Made by a program: the position numbers and the translations under genes. The notes beneath the pieces are model-generated. The model had not been told where the DNA came from. It ran no database searches and was given only the letters and a program-made list of their open reading frames with translations. Shown in pieces: positions 5,866-11,609 of a stretch of 11,609 nt of DNA. Every line of letters starts with the position of its first letter. Within the stretch, counting starts at the first letter, position 1. This stretch comes from Christiangramia sp. Its GTDB lineage: Bacteria; Bacteroidota; Bacteroidia; Flavobacteriales; Flavobacteriaceae. The DNA lies in the NCBI GenBank assembly GCA_024635735.1, contig JAGXII010000180.1:1-11609 (forward strand), given 5' to 3'.

Positions 5866-6966
5866 ATGAAAATCGGGATTCCAAAGGAGATCAAAAACAA
5901 TGAAAACAGGGTGGGGATGACCCCTGCCGGAGTACTTGAACTTACAAAACTTGGCCATCAGGTTTTTATACAATCTACCGCCGGAGAGGGGAGTGGATTT
6001 GATGATGAGGATTATCACGTTGCCGGAGCCAGGGTGCTGCCTACTATAGACCGGGTTTACGGTAAGAGCGACATGATTGTAAAGGTCAAGGAGCCAATCG
6101 AATCTGAATATGAACTTATAAAGGAAGGACAGCTCGTCTTTACTTATTTTCATTTTGCTTCCAATCAAAAGCTTACCGAGGCGATGATGAGAACCAAAGC
6201 TGTTTGTATAGCATACGAAACAGTGGAACTTCCAGACGGGACTCTTCCATTGCTCACTCCAATGTCTGAAGTAGCCGGTAGAATGGCGGTTCAGCAGGGC
6301 GCTAAATATCTCGAGAAGCCGGTAAAAGGAAGAGGCTTGTTATTAGGGGGTGTACCCGGAGTGCCTCCGGGAAAAGTCCTGATCCTTGGTGCGGGTACCG
6401 TTGGAATACAGGCCGCCAAAATGGCTGCCGGACTGGGAGCTCAGGTAACAGTTCTGGATGTGAACATGAATAAACTAAGGCATATCAATGATATTATGCC
6501 AAGCCATGTTGTTACTGAATTTTCAAATGAATATAATATTAGAAAACATATTAAGACGAGTGACCTTATTATAGGTGGTGTGCTTATAACCGGTGCAAAA
6601 TCACCAAAACTTATAACCCGGGATATGCTGAAGCAAATGCAACCGGGAACGGTAATCGTGGATGTTTCGGTAGATCAGGGAGGTTGTATAGAGACAACAC
6701 GGCCTACCACCCATGAGGATCCTGCTTATATTATCGATGATGTGGTGCATTACTGTGTGGCGAATATGCCTGGTGCCGTACCGCATACTTCAACCATTGC
6801 GCTTACCAATGTCACTTTGCCTTATGTGCTGGATCTGGCAGAGAAGGGATGGCAAAAAGCCTGCGAAGAGGACTCCTCGCTTGAGAAAGGCGTAAATATC
6901 GTGTCGGGTAGAGTTACCTATCAACCAATCCTTGAATCTTTTGACTGGGATAATGCTTTCGCCTGA
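5866..6966 (+). CDS. ald: Alanine dehydrogenase
   Basis: Ald catalyses the reversible NAD-dependent oxidative deamination of L-alanine to pyruvate and ammonia in the cytoplasm. I choose the ATG at 5866, because the protein then begins MKIGIPKEIKNNENRV exactly like the family; the in-frame TTG at 5833 would add 11 unrelated residues. The product is 366 aa, near the usual 370. Conserved residues are in register with characterised enzymes: R15, K75 (KVKEP) and H96 (YFHFAS) for substrate binding, the NAD-binding GAGTVG (175-180) with D198 at the end of the second strand, and catalytic D270 in DVSVDQGGC. It lies 103 bp downstream of leuS on the same strand and converges on rimM with a 38-bp gap. 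That gap has no clear terminator. Confidence 0.95.
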   Translation: MKIGIPKEIKNNENRVGMTPAGVLELTKLGHQVFIQSTAGEGSGFDDEDYHVAGARVLPTIDRVYGKSDMIVKVKEPIESEYELIKEGQLVFTYFHFASNQKLTEAMMRTKAVCIAYETVELPDGTLPLLTPMSEVAGRMAVQQGAKYLEKPVKGRGLLLGGVPGVPPGKVLILGAGTVGIQAAKMAAGLGAQVTVLDVNMNKLRHINDIMPSHVVTEFSNEYNIRKHIKTSDLIIGGVLITGAKSPKLITRDMLKQMQPGTVIVDVSVDQGGCIETTRPTTHEDPAYIIDDVVHYCVANMPGAVPHTSTIALTNVTLPYVLDLAEKGWQKACEEDSSLEKGVNIVSGRVTYQPILESFDWDNAFA

Positions 6967-7004
6967 AATAAAATTTAACTGGAATTTAGTTTCCGAACTG
7001 GTTT

Positions 7005-7532
7005 CTATGTAAGGTACAAATCTATAAGGCCTTCAGGAGTTGTAACCTTGATGGTCTTATTTTTTTTATCCACTTTTTGAATGAATTCATCATTCATTGG
7101 AATAAGAATTTGTTTTCCCTCTTTTTCGATTTCGAATAAAGCCTGCGCAGTAGAATCATTTATAGAAACAATTTTACCAATATTCCCGTGTTCGGCATCA
7201 ACAACGTCGAAGCCAATAATTTCGTGGAAGTAGAATTTGTCATCTGGTAACTGCGGGAGCATGGAAAGTGGAAGATATACATCGGCGCCAACCATGTCTT
7301 CTGCATCGTCCTCGGTATCTATATCTTCAAATTTTGCCCTGAGAAGGGTGCTTTTATGTAGATAGGAACGCTCAATAAAAAATGGAACCAGATTATCGTT
7401 GTATTCAACGAAAACTGATTCCATTTCTGTGTAAGTTTCAGGTTCATCGGTGTCAAGTTTTATGAGCACCTCGCCTTTAAAGCTAAATTTACCAACGATT
7501 CGTCCCAGGTAGAAGCATTCTTCCTTAGTCAT
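7005..7532 (-). CDS. rimM: Ribosome maturation factor RimM
   Basis: RimM binds ribosomal protein uS19 and assists maturation of the 30S subunit head and 16S rRNA processing. The 175-aa product has the normal length. The N-terminal RimM domain begins ECFYLGRIVGKFSFKGEV, the typical G+I...fg.kGEv motif. The C-terminal PRC-barrel domain begins near FYFHEIIGFDVVD (about 100 onward) and ends ...KTIKVTTPEGLIDLYLT, the conserved PEGLldl tail. It starts 14 bp after the rpsP stop, so the two are one transcript, the classic rpsP-rimM order. trmD and rplS do not follow; the next gene is convergent ald. Confidence 0.95.
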   Translation of the reverse strand: MTKEECFYLGRIVGKFSFKGEVLIKLDTDEPETYTEMESVFVEYNDNLVPFFIERSYLHKSTLLRAKFEDIDTEDDAEDMVGADVYLPLSMLPQLPDDKFYFHEIIGFDVVDAEHGNIGKIVSINDSTAQALFEIEKEGKQILIPMNDEFIQKVDKKNKTIKVTTPEGLIDLYLT

Positions 7533-7546
7533 CGTTGATTGCTGTT

Positions 7547-8164
7547 TTAAGCGTCTTTTTTGTCTTCAGTTTTAGCTTCTTCTGCAGTTGCAGCTTCCAC
7601 TTCTTCTTCAGCCTTTTCTACAGTAGCCTCATCTGTTGCTTCTGCTGTTGCTTCTGCTTTTGCAGCAGCCTCAGCATCAGCATCAGCCTTAGCTTCTGCT
7701 TCTTCTGCTTCCTCAGCTTCTTTGAATTCAGCTTCACGCTTAGCGTTAGCTGCTTTCTCAGCTTCAAGAGCTTTAGCTTTTTCAGCTTCCTGAGCTTTGC
7801 TTAAAGATTCTTTTTTAGCTCCTATTTTTCCTTCTTTTTCTTCTAACCATGCTTTGAATTTCTCCTCAGCCTGCTCTTCAGTCAAAGCGCCTTTATTAAC
7901 ACCTACTGCAAGGTGTTTCTTAAGAAGGGCTCCTTTGTAAGAAAGGATAGCACGAGCGGTATCTGTAGGTTGGGCACCGTTTTGTAACCATGTAACAGCT
8001 CCGTCTACATCAAGTTCGATAGTAGCAGGATTCGTATTAGGGTTATAGATTCCCAATTTTTCCAAAAATTTACCGTCTCTTTTTGCGCGGGTATCCGCGG
8101 CAACAATCCAGAAAAAAGGTTTTCCTTTTTTACCGTGTCTTTGTAATCTTATTTTTACTGGCAT
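7547..8164 (-). CDS. rpsP: 30S ribosomal protein bS16 with long acidic/alanine tail
   Basis: bS16 is an early-binding protein of the 30S subunit. Residues 1-85 are a standard S16 domain (MPVKIRLQRHGKKGKPFF, AADTRAKRDGKFLEKLGIYNP, WLQNGAQPTDTARAIL). Residues about 86-205 form an extension: first a Lys/Glu-rich helical part, then a low-complexity tail of Ala, Glu, Lys and Asp (for example AEEAEEAEAKADADAEAAA), likely a charged helix. Typical bacterial S16 is 80-90 aa; extended forms are usual in Bacteroidota. The tail DNA (about 7560-7800) is repetitive GCT/GCA/TTC-type sequence that gives spurious open frames on the other strand. It is the first gene of the rpsP-rimM operon. Confidence 0.96.
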   Translation of the reverse strand: MPVKIRLQRHGKKGKPFFWIVAADTRAKRDGKFLEKLGIYNPNTNPATIELDVDGAVTWLQNGAQPTDTARAILSYKGALLKKHLAVGVNKGALTEEQAEEKFKAWLEEKEGKIGAKKESLSKAQEAEKAKALEAEKAANAKREAEFKEAEEAEEAEAKADADAEAAAKAEATAEATDEATVEKAEEEVEAATAEEAKTEDKKDA

Positions 8165-8178
8165 AAAAATTAAATTTT

Positions 8179-8193
8179 GGGGTTCACGACCCC
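8179..8193 (-). promoter_or_regulatory. Hairpin in the rpsP leader
   Basis: On the minus strand GGGGT pairs with ACCCC around CGTGA. It lies within the ~40-nt leader predicted between the rpsP promoter and the ATG, 14 bp upstream of the start codon, close enough to affect ribosome entry. A role in regulation is inferred from position only. Confidence 0.45.
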
Positions 8194-8210
8194 GGTTATT
8201 AATAAGTGCG

Positions 8211-8239
8211 CAAAGATACTACAAATTTCTTATTTTCAA
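8211..8239 (-). promoter_or_regulatory. rpsP-rimM promoter
   Basis: On the minus strand the -7 box is TATCTTTG (complement of 8211-8218), a full match to TAnnTTTG, and a TTG (-33 core, complement of 8237-8239) lies 18 bp upstream, inside the expected 17-23 bp. Transcription would start near 8205. This is the best promoter in the window. Confidence 0.75.
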
Positions 8240-8299
8240 TATTTTCCAGGCCTATTTTCTTTTTTCAGAAATAACTGCTTTTGGAAACTCCGCAACCTT

Positions 8300-8319
8300 C
8301 CAAATTATGAAGAATTTGG
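8300..8319. other. Intergenic hairpin between rpsP and the DUF2383 gene
   Basis: CCAAATT (8300-8306) pairs perfectly with AATTTGG (8313-8319) around a 6-nt loop. It lies upstream of both divergent promoters. No T-run follows, so it is not a terminator; it could be a protein-binding palindrome or have no function. Confidence 0.35.
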
Positions 8320-8336
8320 GTTAAAAATTTCTGAGG

Positions 8337-8374
8337 CTGTTAAAAGAGGTTAATTAGTGCTAAACCCTGTTAAA
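8337..8374. promoter_or_regulatory. Pair of direct repeats upstream of the DUF2383 promoter
   Basis: CTGTTAAA occurs at 8337-8344 and 8367-8374, each followed shortly by AGGTT (8347-8351 and 8376-8380). The 30-bp period is close to three helical turns, placing both copies on one face of the DNA, as expected for an activator pair. No known regulator motif is recognised. Confidence 0.4.
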
Positions 8375-8378
8375 TAGG

Positions 8379-8409
8379 TTGTTAGGATGGGAGTCCGGAC
8401 TTATCTTTA
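8379..8409 (+). promoter_or_regulatory. Promoter of the DUF2383 gene with internal palindrome
   Basis: A TTG at 8379-8381 and TATCTTTA at 8402-8409 (one mismatch to TAnnTTTG) are 20 bp apart. The spacer contains the perfect palindrome AGTCCGGACT (8392-8401), which abuts the -7 box; a repressor bound there would block the polymerase. Transcription would start near 8416, leaving a short A-rich leader without a Shine-Dalgarno sequence. Confidence 0.5.
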
Positions 8410-8433
8410 TGTATATAAAAAATAAAAAATGCT

Positions 8434-8880
8434 ATGAGTTACTCAAAAGAGATATCCAAGAAATTAAATGAATTACTGGAGAAGAATTATGATGCTGAAA
8501 AAGGATATAAGCTTGCAGCGTCTAAAGTGAAGAATGAACAATTAAAGAAGTTTTTTACCAAACAGGCTCAGGAGCGCTATGATTTTGGTCATGAGCTTAA
8601 GTCTGAAATTAAAAATTTTGGCGAGAATCCTGATAAAGGATCAAGTCTTACAAGCGACGCTCATCGCGGCTGGATGAACCTGAAGGCGAGTTTATCTGGC
8701 GATAAGGATGAAGCGGTTCTGGAAGAAGCTGTGCGTGGTGAAAAAGCTGCGGTTGATGAGTATGAAGATGTGTTGAAGGAAGCAGATATTCCCGCATCTA
8801 CCGGAAACATTTTAATGAAACAGAAAAACGTGATTGTAGCTTCATTGAATGAAGTTAAAACGCTTGAAAAAATGGCATAA
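8434..8880 (+). CDS. DUF2383 / PA2169-type four-helix-bundle protein
   Basis: The 148-aa product is a soluble, highly charged, helical protein resembling the PA2169 family (DUF2383), a ferritin-like four-helix bundle. It begins MSYSKEISKKLNELLEKNYDAEKGYKLAA, with a helix carrying E and Y/D residues; FFTKQAQERYDFGHELKSEI forms the second helix with an ExxxxxxH spacing; a loop with HRGWMNLKASLSG follows; EEAVRGEKAAVDEYEDVL is the third helix, again E-rich; the last helix covers the C-terminus. The Glu/His pattern could hold a metal, but the family's biochemical role is not established as far as I know. Members often occur among stress-response genes. It has its own promoter and terminator and seems monocistronic. 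Confidence 0.85.
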   Translation: MSYSKEISKKLNELLEKNYDAEKGYKLAASKVKNEQLKKFFTKQAQERYDFGHELKSEIKNFGENPDKGSSLTSDAHRGWMNLKASLSGDKDEAVLEEAVRGEKAAVDEYEDVLKEADIPASTGNILMKQKNVIVASLNEVKTLEKMA

Positions 8881-9006
8881 TGTACTGCTAGTATAAAGTC
8901 TTTCGGAAATTTTATCCCCAATGGCGCTGTATACTGAAGGAATGAAAGCAAACACCGATGCGAGCAATGTTTGATTGAAGTAGTAGTAGTTAAGTGTTCG
9001 TATCAG

Positions 9007-9052
9007 GCCTCACAGGATCTCTGAAATTTCAGGTTTTTTGTGAGGCTTTTTT
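9007..9052 (+). terminator. Rho-independent terminator after the DUF2383 gene
   Basis: GCCTCACA (9007-9014) pairs perfectly with TGTGAGGC (9039-9046), followed by six T (9047-9052). The long loop contains a second perfect palindrome, CTGAAATTTCAG (9021-9032), giving a stacked or branched structure. It lies 127 nt beyond the stop codon, so the transcript has an unusually long 3' end. Confidence 0.8.
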
Positions 9053-9088
9053 CTGCAAAATGTTCAACGATAAATCCAGGTTTGTTAC

Positions 9089-9140
9089 ACCTCTACTTAG
9101 GGAGAGGTCGGGACTGATTTTTTCAGTTCCGAGGGAGGGG
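9089..9140. repeat. G/C-rich double-hairpin repeat upstream of dnaE
   Basis: CCTCT (9090-9094) pairs with AGAGG (9103-9107), then CGGGACTGA (9109-9117) with TCAGTTCCG (9123-9131, one G-T wobble), then a tail GAGGGAGGGG. The hairpin-plus-G-rich-tail layout resembles the repeats inside leuS at 2286 and 3526, here in an intergenic site and with an extra hairpin. Confidence 0.6.
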
Positions 9141-9265
9141 AAATAAAAAATTTGGGTTTTTAGAACTAAGGTCAAAATAGTCGATTATTCAAATTTTTTT
9201 ATGGTTAATAATTCCTGAAAACTAAGTTTTAATTGAGTCATAAAGTTCCTTATTTTAGCCTCAAT

Positions 9266-9283
9266 GATTCAGTATTCTGAATC
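9266..9283 (+). other. Hairpin in the presumed dnaE leader
   Basis: GATTCAG (9266-9272) pairs perfectly with CTGAATC (9277-9283) around TATT, ending 38 bp before the dnaE ATG. It could be a leader structure or an operator. No T-run tight enough for termination follows. Confidence 0.35.
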
Positions 9284-9321
9284 TCTTTATTTTCTTCTGA
9301 AAAGGCATAAAACATTAAGGA

Positions 9322-11609
9322 ATGTACCTCATTTTTGATACTGAAACCACCGGACTTCCCAAGCGCTGGGACGCCCCGTTAACTGATTCTGATAACTGGC
9401 CGCGATGTATACAGATCGCGTGGCAATTGCATGATGAAATGGGGAACCTTATTGAGAATCAGGATTATCTGGTGCAGCCGGAAGGTTTTGATATTCCTTA
9501 TGATTCTGAACGTATTCATGGTATTTCCACAGAACTCGCCAGAGAGCAGGGGATTCCATTAGATGAAGTATTAGAAAAGTTCAATGAGGCACTTAAGAAA
9601 TCAAAATTTGTAGTTGGTCAGAATGTTAGCTTTGACCTTAATATTATGGGAGCAGAATTTATCAGAAGAGATTTTGAGAATTCTCTTCAGGATATGCCGG
9701 TTCTGGACACCTGTACTGAAGTAACTGCCGAATTGTGTAAAATTCCAGGAGGGCGTGGAGGTAAATTCAAATTGCCAACACTTACCGAACTTCATGAATT
9801 TCTTTTTGATGAAGCTTTCGCGGAAGCCCATAATGCTACTGCCGATGTTGAGGCGACCACACGCTGTTTCCTTGAATTAATAAGACAAAGAATATATAGC
9901 ATTGAGGAACTGGATGTTCCTTCAGATTATTTTGAGAATTTTTCAGAAGAAAATCCTCAGCGAATTGAGTTAATCGGGCTGAAACATATTAACCTTAAGA
10001 AGGCTTCAGATCAAATTCGCAAACGCCTTGAAAAGCAACAACCTTCAGATGATATTTCTCATGAAGAAATTCAGGAAAACCTGGAAATGCTTGATGAGGT
10101 TCCGTTCGCTCACCTTCATAATCATTCACAGTTTTCTGTACTGCAGTCAACTATAAGTATTCCTGATCTGGTAGCCGCGGCTGCCGAAGAAGATATGAAT
10201 GCGGTTGCTCTCACCGATCACGCGAATATGATGGGCGCTTTCCATTTTGTGAAAGAAGTTGGTATTTATAATAAAGGTGTAAAGGACCACAATGCTGCTG
10301 CCGAAGAAAATGGTGAAGACCTGAAAAAGCCCTTAAAGGCTATTCTTGGTTGTGAATTCTTTGTTTGCGAAAATCATGCAGATAAAAGCCGGAAAGATAA
10401 TGGCTACCAGGTGGTGATGCTTGCCAAGAACAAACAGGGTTATCATAATCTGGCAAAAATGTCTTCCAAAGGCTATACCGATGGGTTTTATTATGTGCCG
10501 CGTATAGATAAGGAAGTCATCAAAAAATACAAAGAGGATATTATTGTTCTTACCGGAGACCTCTATGGTGAGGTGCCGAGTAAGATACTGAACCTTGGAG
10601 AAAAACAGGCTGAAGAAGCTTTGTTATGGTGGAAAGAAGAATTTGGAGATGATCTCTATATCGAGATCATGCGCCACGATCAGGAAGATGAGAACAGGGT
10701 GAATCCTGTTTTGGTAGAGTTTTCAAAGAAGCACGATATAAAATTGGTCGCTAGCAATAACACTTATTACTGGAAGCAGGAAGATGCGAACGCGCATGAT
10801 ATTTTACTTTGTGTAAAAGACGGGGAGAAACAGGCGACACCAATTGGACGGGGTCGTGGATATAGATATGGTCTTCCGAATACCGAATATTACTTCAAGT
10901 CTGGTAGCGAGATGAAGAAGATCTTCAAGGACCTGCCGGAAGCGATTAGTAATATTCAGGAAATTGTAGATAAGGTCGAGCCGTTTGAGCTCGCCAGGGA
11001 TGTACTTCTTCCAAAATTTGAGATCCCGGAAGAATTTCTAAGTGATGAGGATCTTGTAGACGGAGGAAAAAGAGGTGAAAATGCCTTTTTAAAGCATATC
11101 ACTTTTGAAGGCGCTAAGAAGCGTTATCCCGATATCTCACCAGATATTAAAGAACGCTTGAATTTTGAATTATCGGTAATTGAAAATACCGGATATCCCG
11201 GATATTTTCTTATTGTGGAAGATTTTATTCGTGCGGCCAGGGAAATGGGTGTTTCGGTAGGACCGGGCCGTGGATCTGCTGCAGGTTCAGCGGTAGCCTA
11301 CTGCCTTGGGATTACCAATATAGATCCTATTAAGTATGACTTACTTTTTGAGAGATTTCTGAATCCCGATCGTGTGAGTATGCCCGATATTGATATTGAT
11401 TTTGATGATGAGGGCCGAAGCCGTGTAATGGATTATGTGATCAAGAAATATGGAGCCAATCAGGTGGCTCAAATTATCACCTACGGAACCATGGCGGCGA
11501 AGTCGTCTATTCGTGATACGGCAAGGGTTTTGGACCTTCCTCTTATGGAAGCCGACAGGATCGCGAAGCTTATTCCGAATACCAAGCTTGGGACTGTCTC
11601 TTATACACA
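9322..11609 (+). CDS. dnaE: DNA polymerase III alpha subunit with N-terminal exonuclease (3' end missing)
   Basis: This is the replicative polymerase alpha subunit. The ATG at 9322 starts 762 full codons open to the edge. Residues 1-~190 are a DEDDh 3'-5' exonuclease: FDTETTG (D6, E8), GQNVSFDLNIM (D105), HNATAD (H170, D175). A linker rich in charged residues follows. The PHP domain starts near 264 with HLHNHSQFS and includes LTDHANMMGAFHF. The polymerase core follows: GPGRGSAAGSAVAYCLG (647 onward) and PDIDIDFDDEGR, with D689 and D691 aligned to the first two catalytic Asp of bacterial DnaE. The remaining catalytic Asp, the fingers, the clamp-binding and OB regions lie outside. The built-in exonuclease implies proofreading in cis rather than by a separate DnaQ; from memory this layout is seen in other Bacteroidota. 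The start fits because D6-E8 sit at the usual distance from the N-terminus of exonuclease domains. Confidence 0.95.
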   Translation, partial: MYLIFDTETTGLPKRWDAPLTDSDNWPRCIQIAWQLHDEMGNLIENQDYLVQPEGFDIPYDSERIHGISTELAREQGIPLDEVLEKFNEALKKSKFVVGQNVSFDLNIMGAEFIRRDFENSLQDMPVLDTCTEVTAELCKIPGGRGGKFKLPTLTELHEFLFDEAFAEAHNATADVEATTRCFLELIRQRIYSIEELDVPSDYFENFSEENPQRIELIGLKHINLKKASDQIRKRLEKQQPSDDISHEEIQENLEMLDEVPFAHLHNHSQFSVLQSTISIPDLVAAAAEEDMNAVALTDHANMMGAFHFVKEVGIYNKGVKDHNAAAEENGEDLKKPLKAILGCEFFVCENHADKSRKDNGYQVVMLAKNKQGYHNLAKMSSKGYTDGFYYVPRIDKEVIKKYKEDIIVLTGDLYGEVPSKILNLGEKQAEEALLWWKEEFGDDLYIEIMRHDQEDENRVNPVLVEFSKKHDIKLVASNNTYYWKQEDANAHDILLCVKDGEKQATPIGRGRGYRYGLPNTEYYFKSGSEMKKIFKDLPEAISNIQEIVDKVEPFELARDVLLPKFEIPEEFLSDEDLVDGGKRGENAFLKHITFEGAKKRYPDISPDIKERLNFELSVIENTGYPGYFLIVEDFIRAAREMGVSVGPGRGSAAGSAVAYCLGITNIDPIKYDLLFERFLNPDRVSMPDIDIDFDDEGRSRVMDYVIKKYGANQVAQIITYGTMAAKSSIRDTARVLDLPLMEADRIAKLIPNTKLGTVSYT

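Larger units (their letters stand above)
8881..9321. other. Intergenic region between the DUF2383 gene and dnaE
   Basis: These 441 bp hold, in order, about 125 bp with no convincing gene (a 17-codon open frame at 8921 has no support), a strong terminator, a G/C-rich hairpin repeat, an A/T-rich stretch, and a small hairpin in the presumed dnaE leader. No convincing dnaE promoter was found; TATTTTAG at 9251-9258 is the nearest -7-like sequence, and its TTG is only 15 bp upstream. Confidence 0.65.

Noticed and set aside
6967..7004. Bidirectional terminator between ald and rimM
   Set aside because: Only a 4-5 bp stem (GGAA/TTCC) and a direct AACTGG repeat are visible; too weak to call.
7535..7804. 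Open frames on the plus strand opposite the rpsP tail (Ser/Phe/Cys- or Ser/Ala-rich)
   Set aside because: They are the antisense of the low-complexity bS16 tail and have no domain or start context.
8921..8974. 17-codon frame after the DUF2383 gene
   Set aside because: Too short, with no ribosome-binding context and no recognisable product.

Overview
The window looks like chromosomal DNA from a marine-type Flavobacteriaceae bacterium (Bacteroidota), perhaps near Gramella/Christiangramia or Salegentibacter. The case rests on AT-leaning codon use, TAnnTTTG-type -7 promoter boxes, few Shine-Dalgarno sequences, a bS16 protein with a long acidic/alanine tail, a DnaE with an N-terminal DEDDh exonuclease, and many short palindromic repeats ending in GTCA/TGAC that are common in this phylum. 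The genus is inferred from protein character only; no search was run.

Layout from left to right. A 5' fragment of ftsX lies on the minus strand (1-744). A 372-bp intergenic stretch filled with REP-like repeats follows. Next come a ketopantoate-reductase family gene (1117-2049), a promoter plus REP element, and leuS (2211-5762). A 103-bp spacer carrying a 12-bp direct repeat leads to ald, alanine dehydrogenase (5866-6966). ald converges on the minus-strand pair rpsP-rimM (8164-7005). A divergent promoter region then serves rpsP to the left and a DUF2383/PA2169-type four-helix-bundle gene (8434-8880) to the right. A rho-independent terminator, another G/C-rich hairpin repeat and an AT-rich leader precede dnaE (9322 to the right edge, incomplete).

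Most genes are housekeeping: cell division, leucyl-tRNA charging, ribosome assembly, replication and alanine metabolism. The exceptional object is leuS. Its reading frame is intact from start to stop and carries the family's signature motifs, yet it is about 1183 codons long, roughly 240 more than I expect for a flavobacterial LeuRS. The excess maps to four separate places: (i) a short G/C hairpin repeat near the N-terminus; (ii) a ~450-bp cassette encoding a complete DUF559 (Vsr/PD-(D/E)XK-like) nuclease domain, bounded by imperfect inverted hairpin repeats and placed in a beta-turn of the CP1 editing domain; (iii) an in-frame REP-like element between the catalytic halves; (iv) an AT-rich expansion of the segment before KMSKS. 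The same repeat families also occur between genes in this window. leuS therefore seems to be a repeated landing site for small repeat elements, one of which carries a nuclease domain. I regard this as the main finding.
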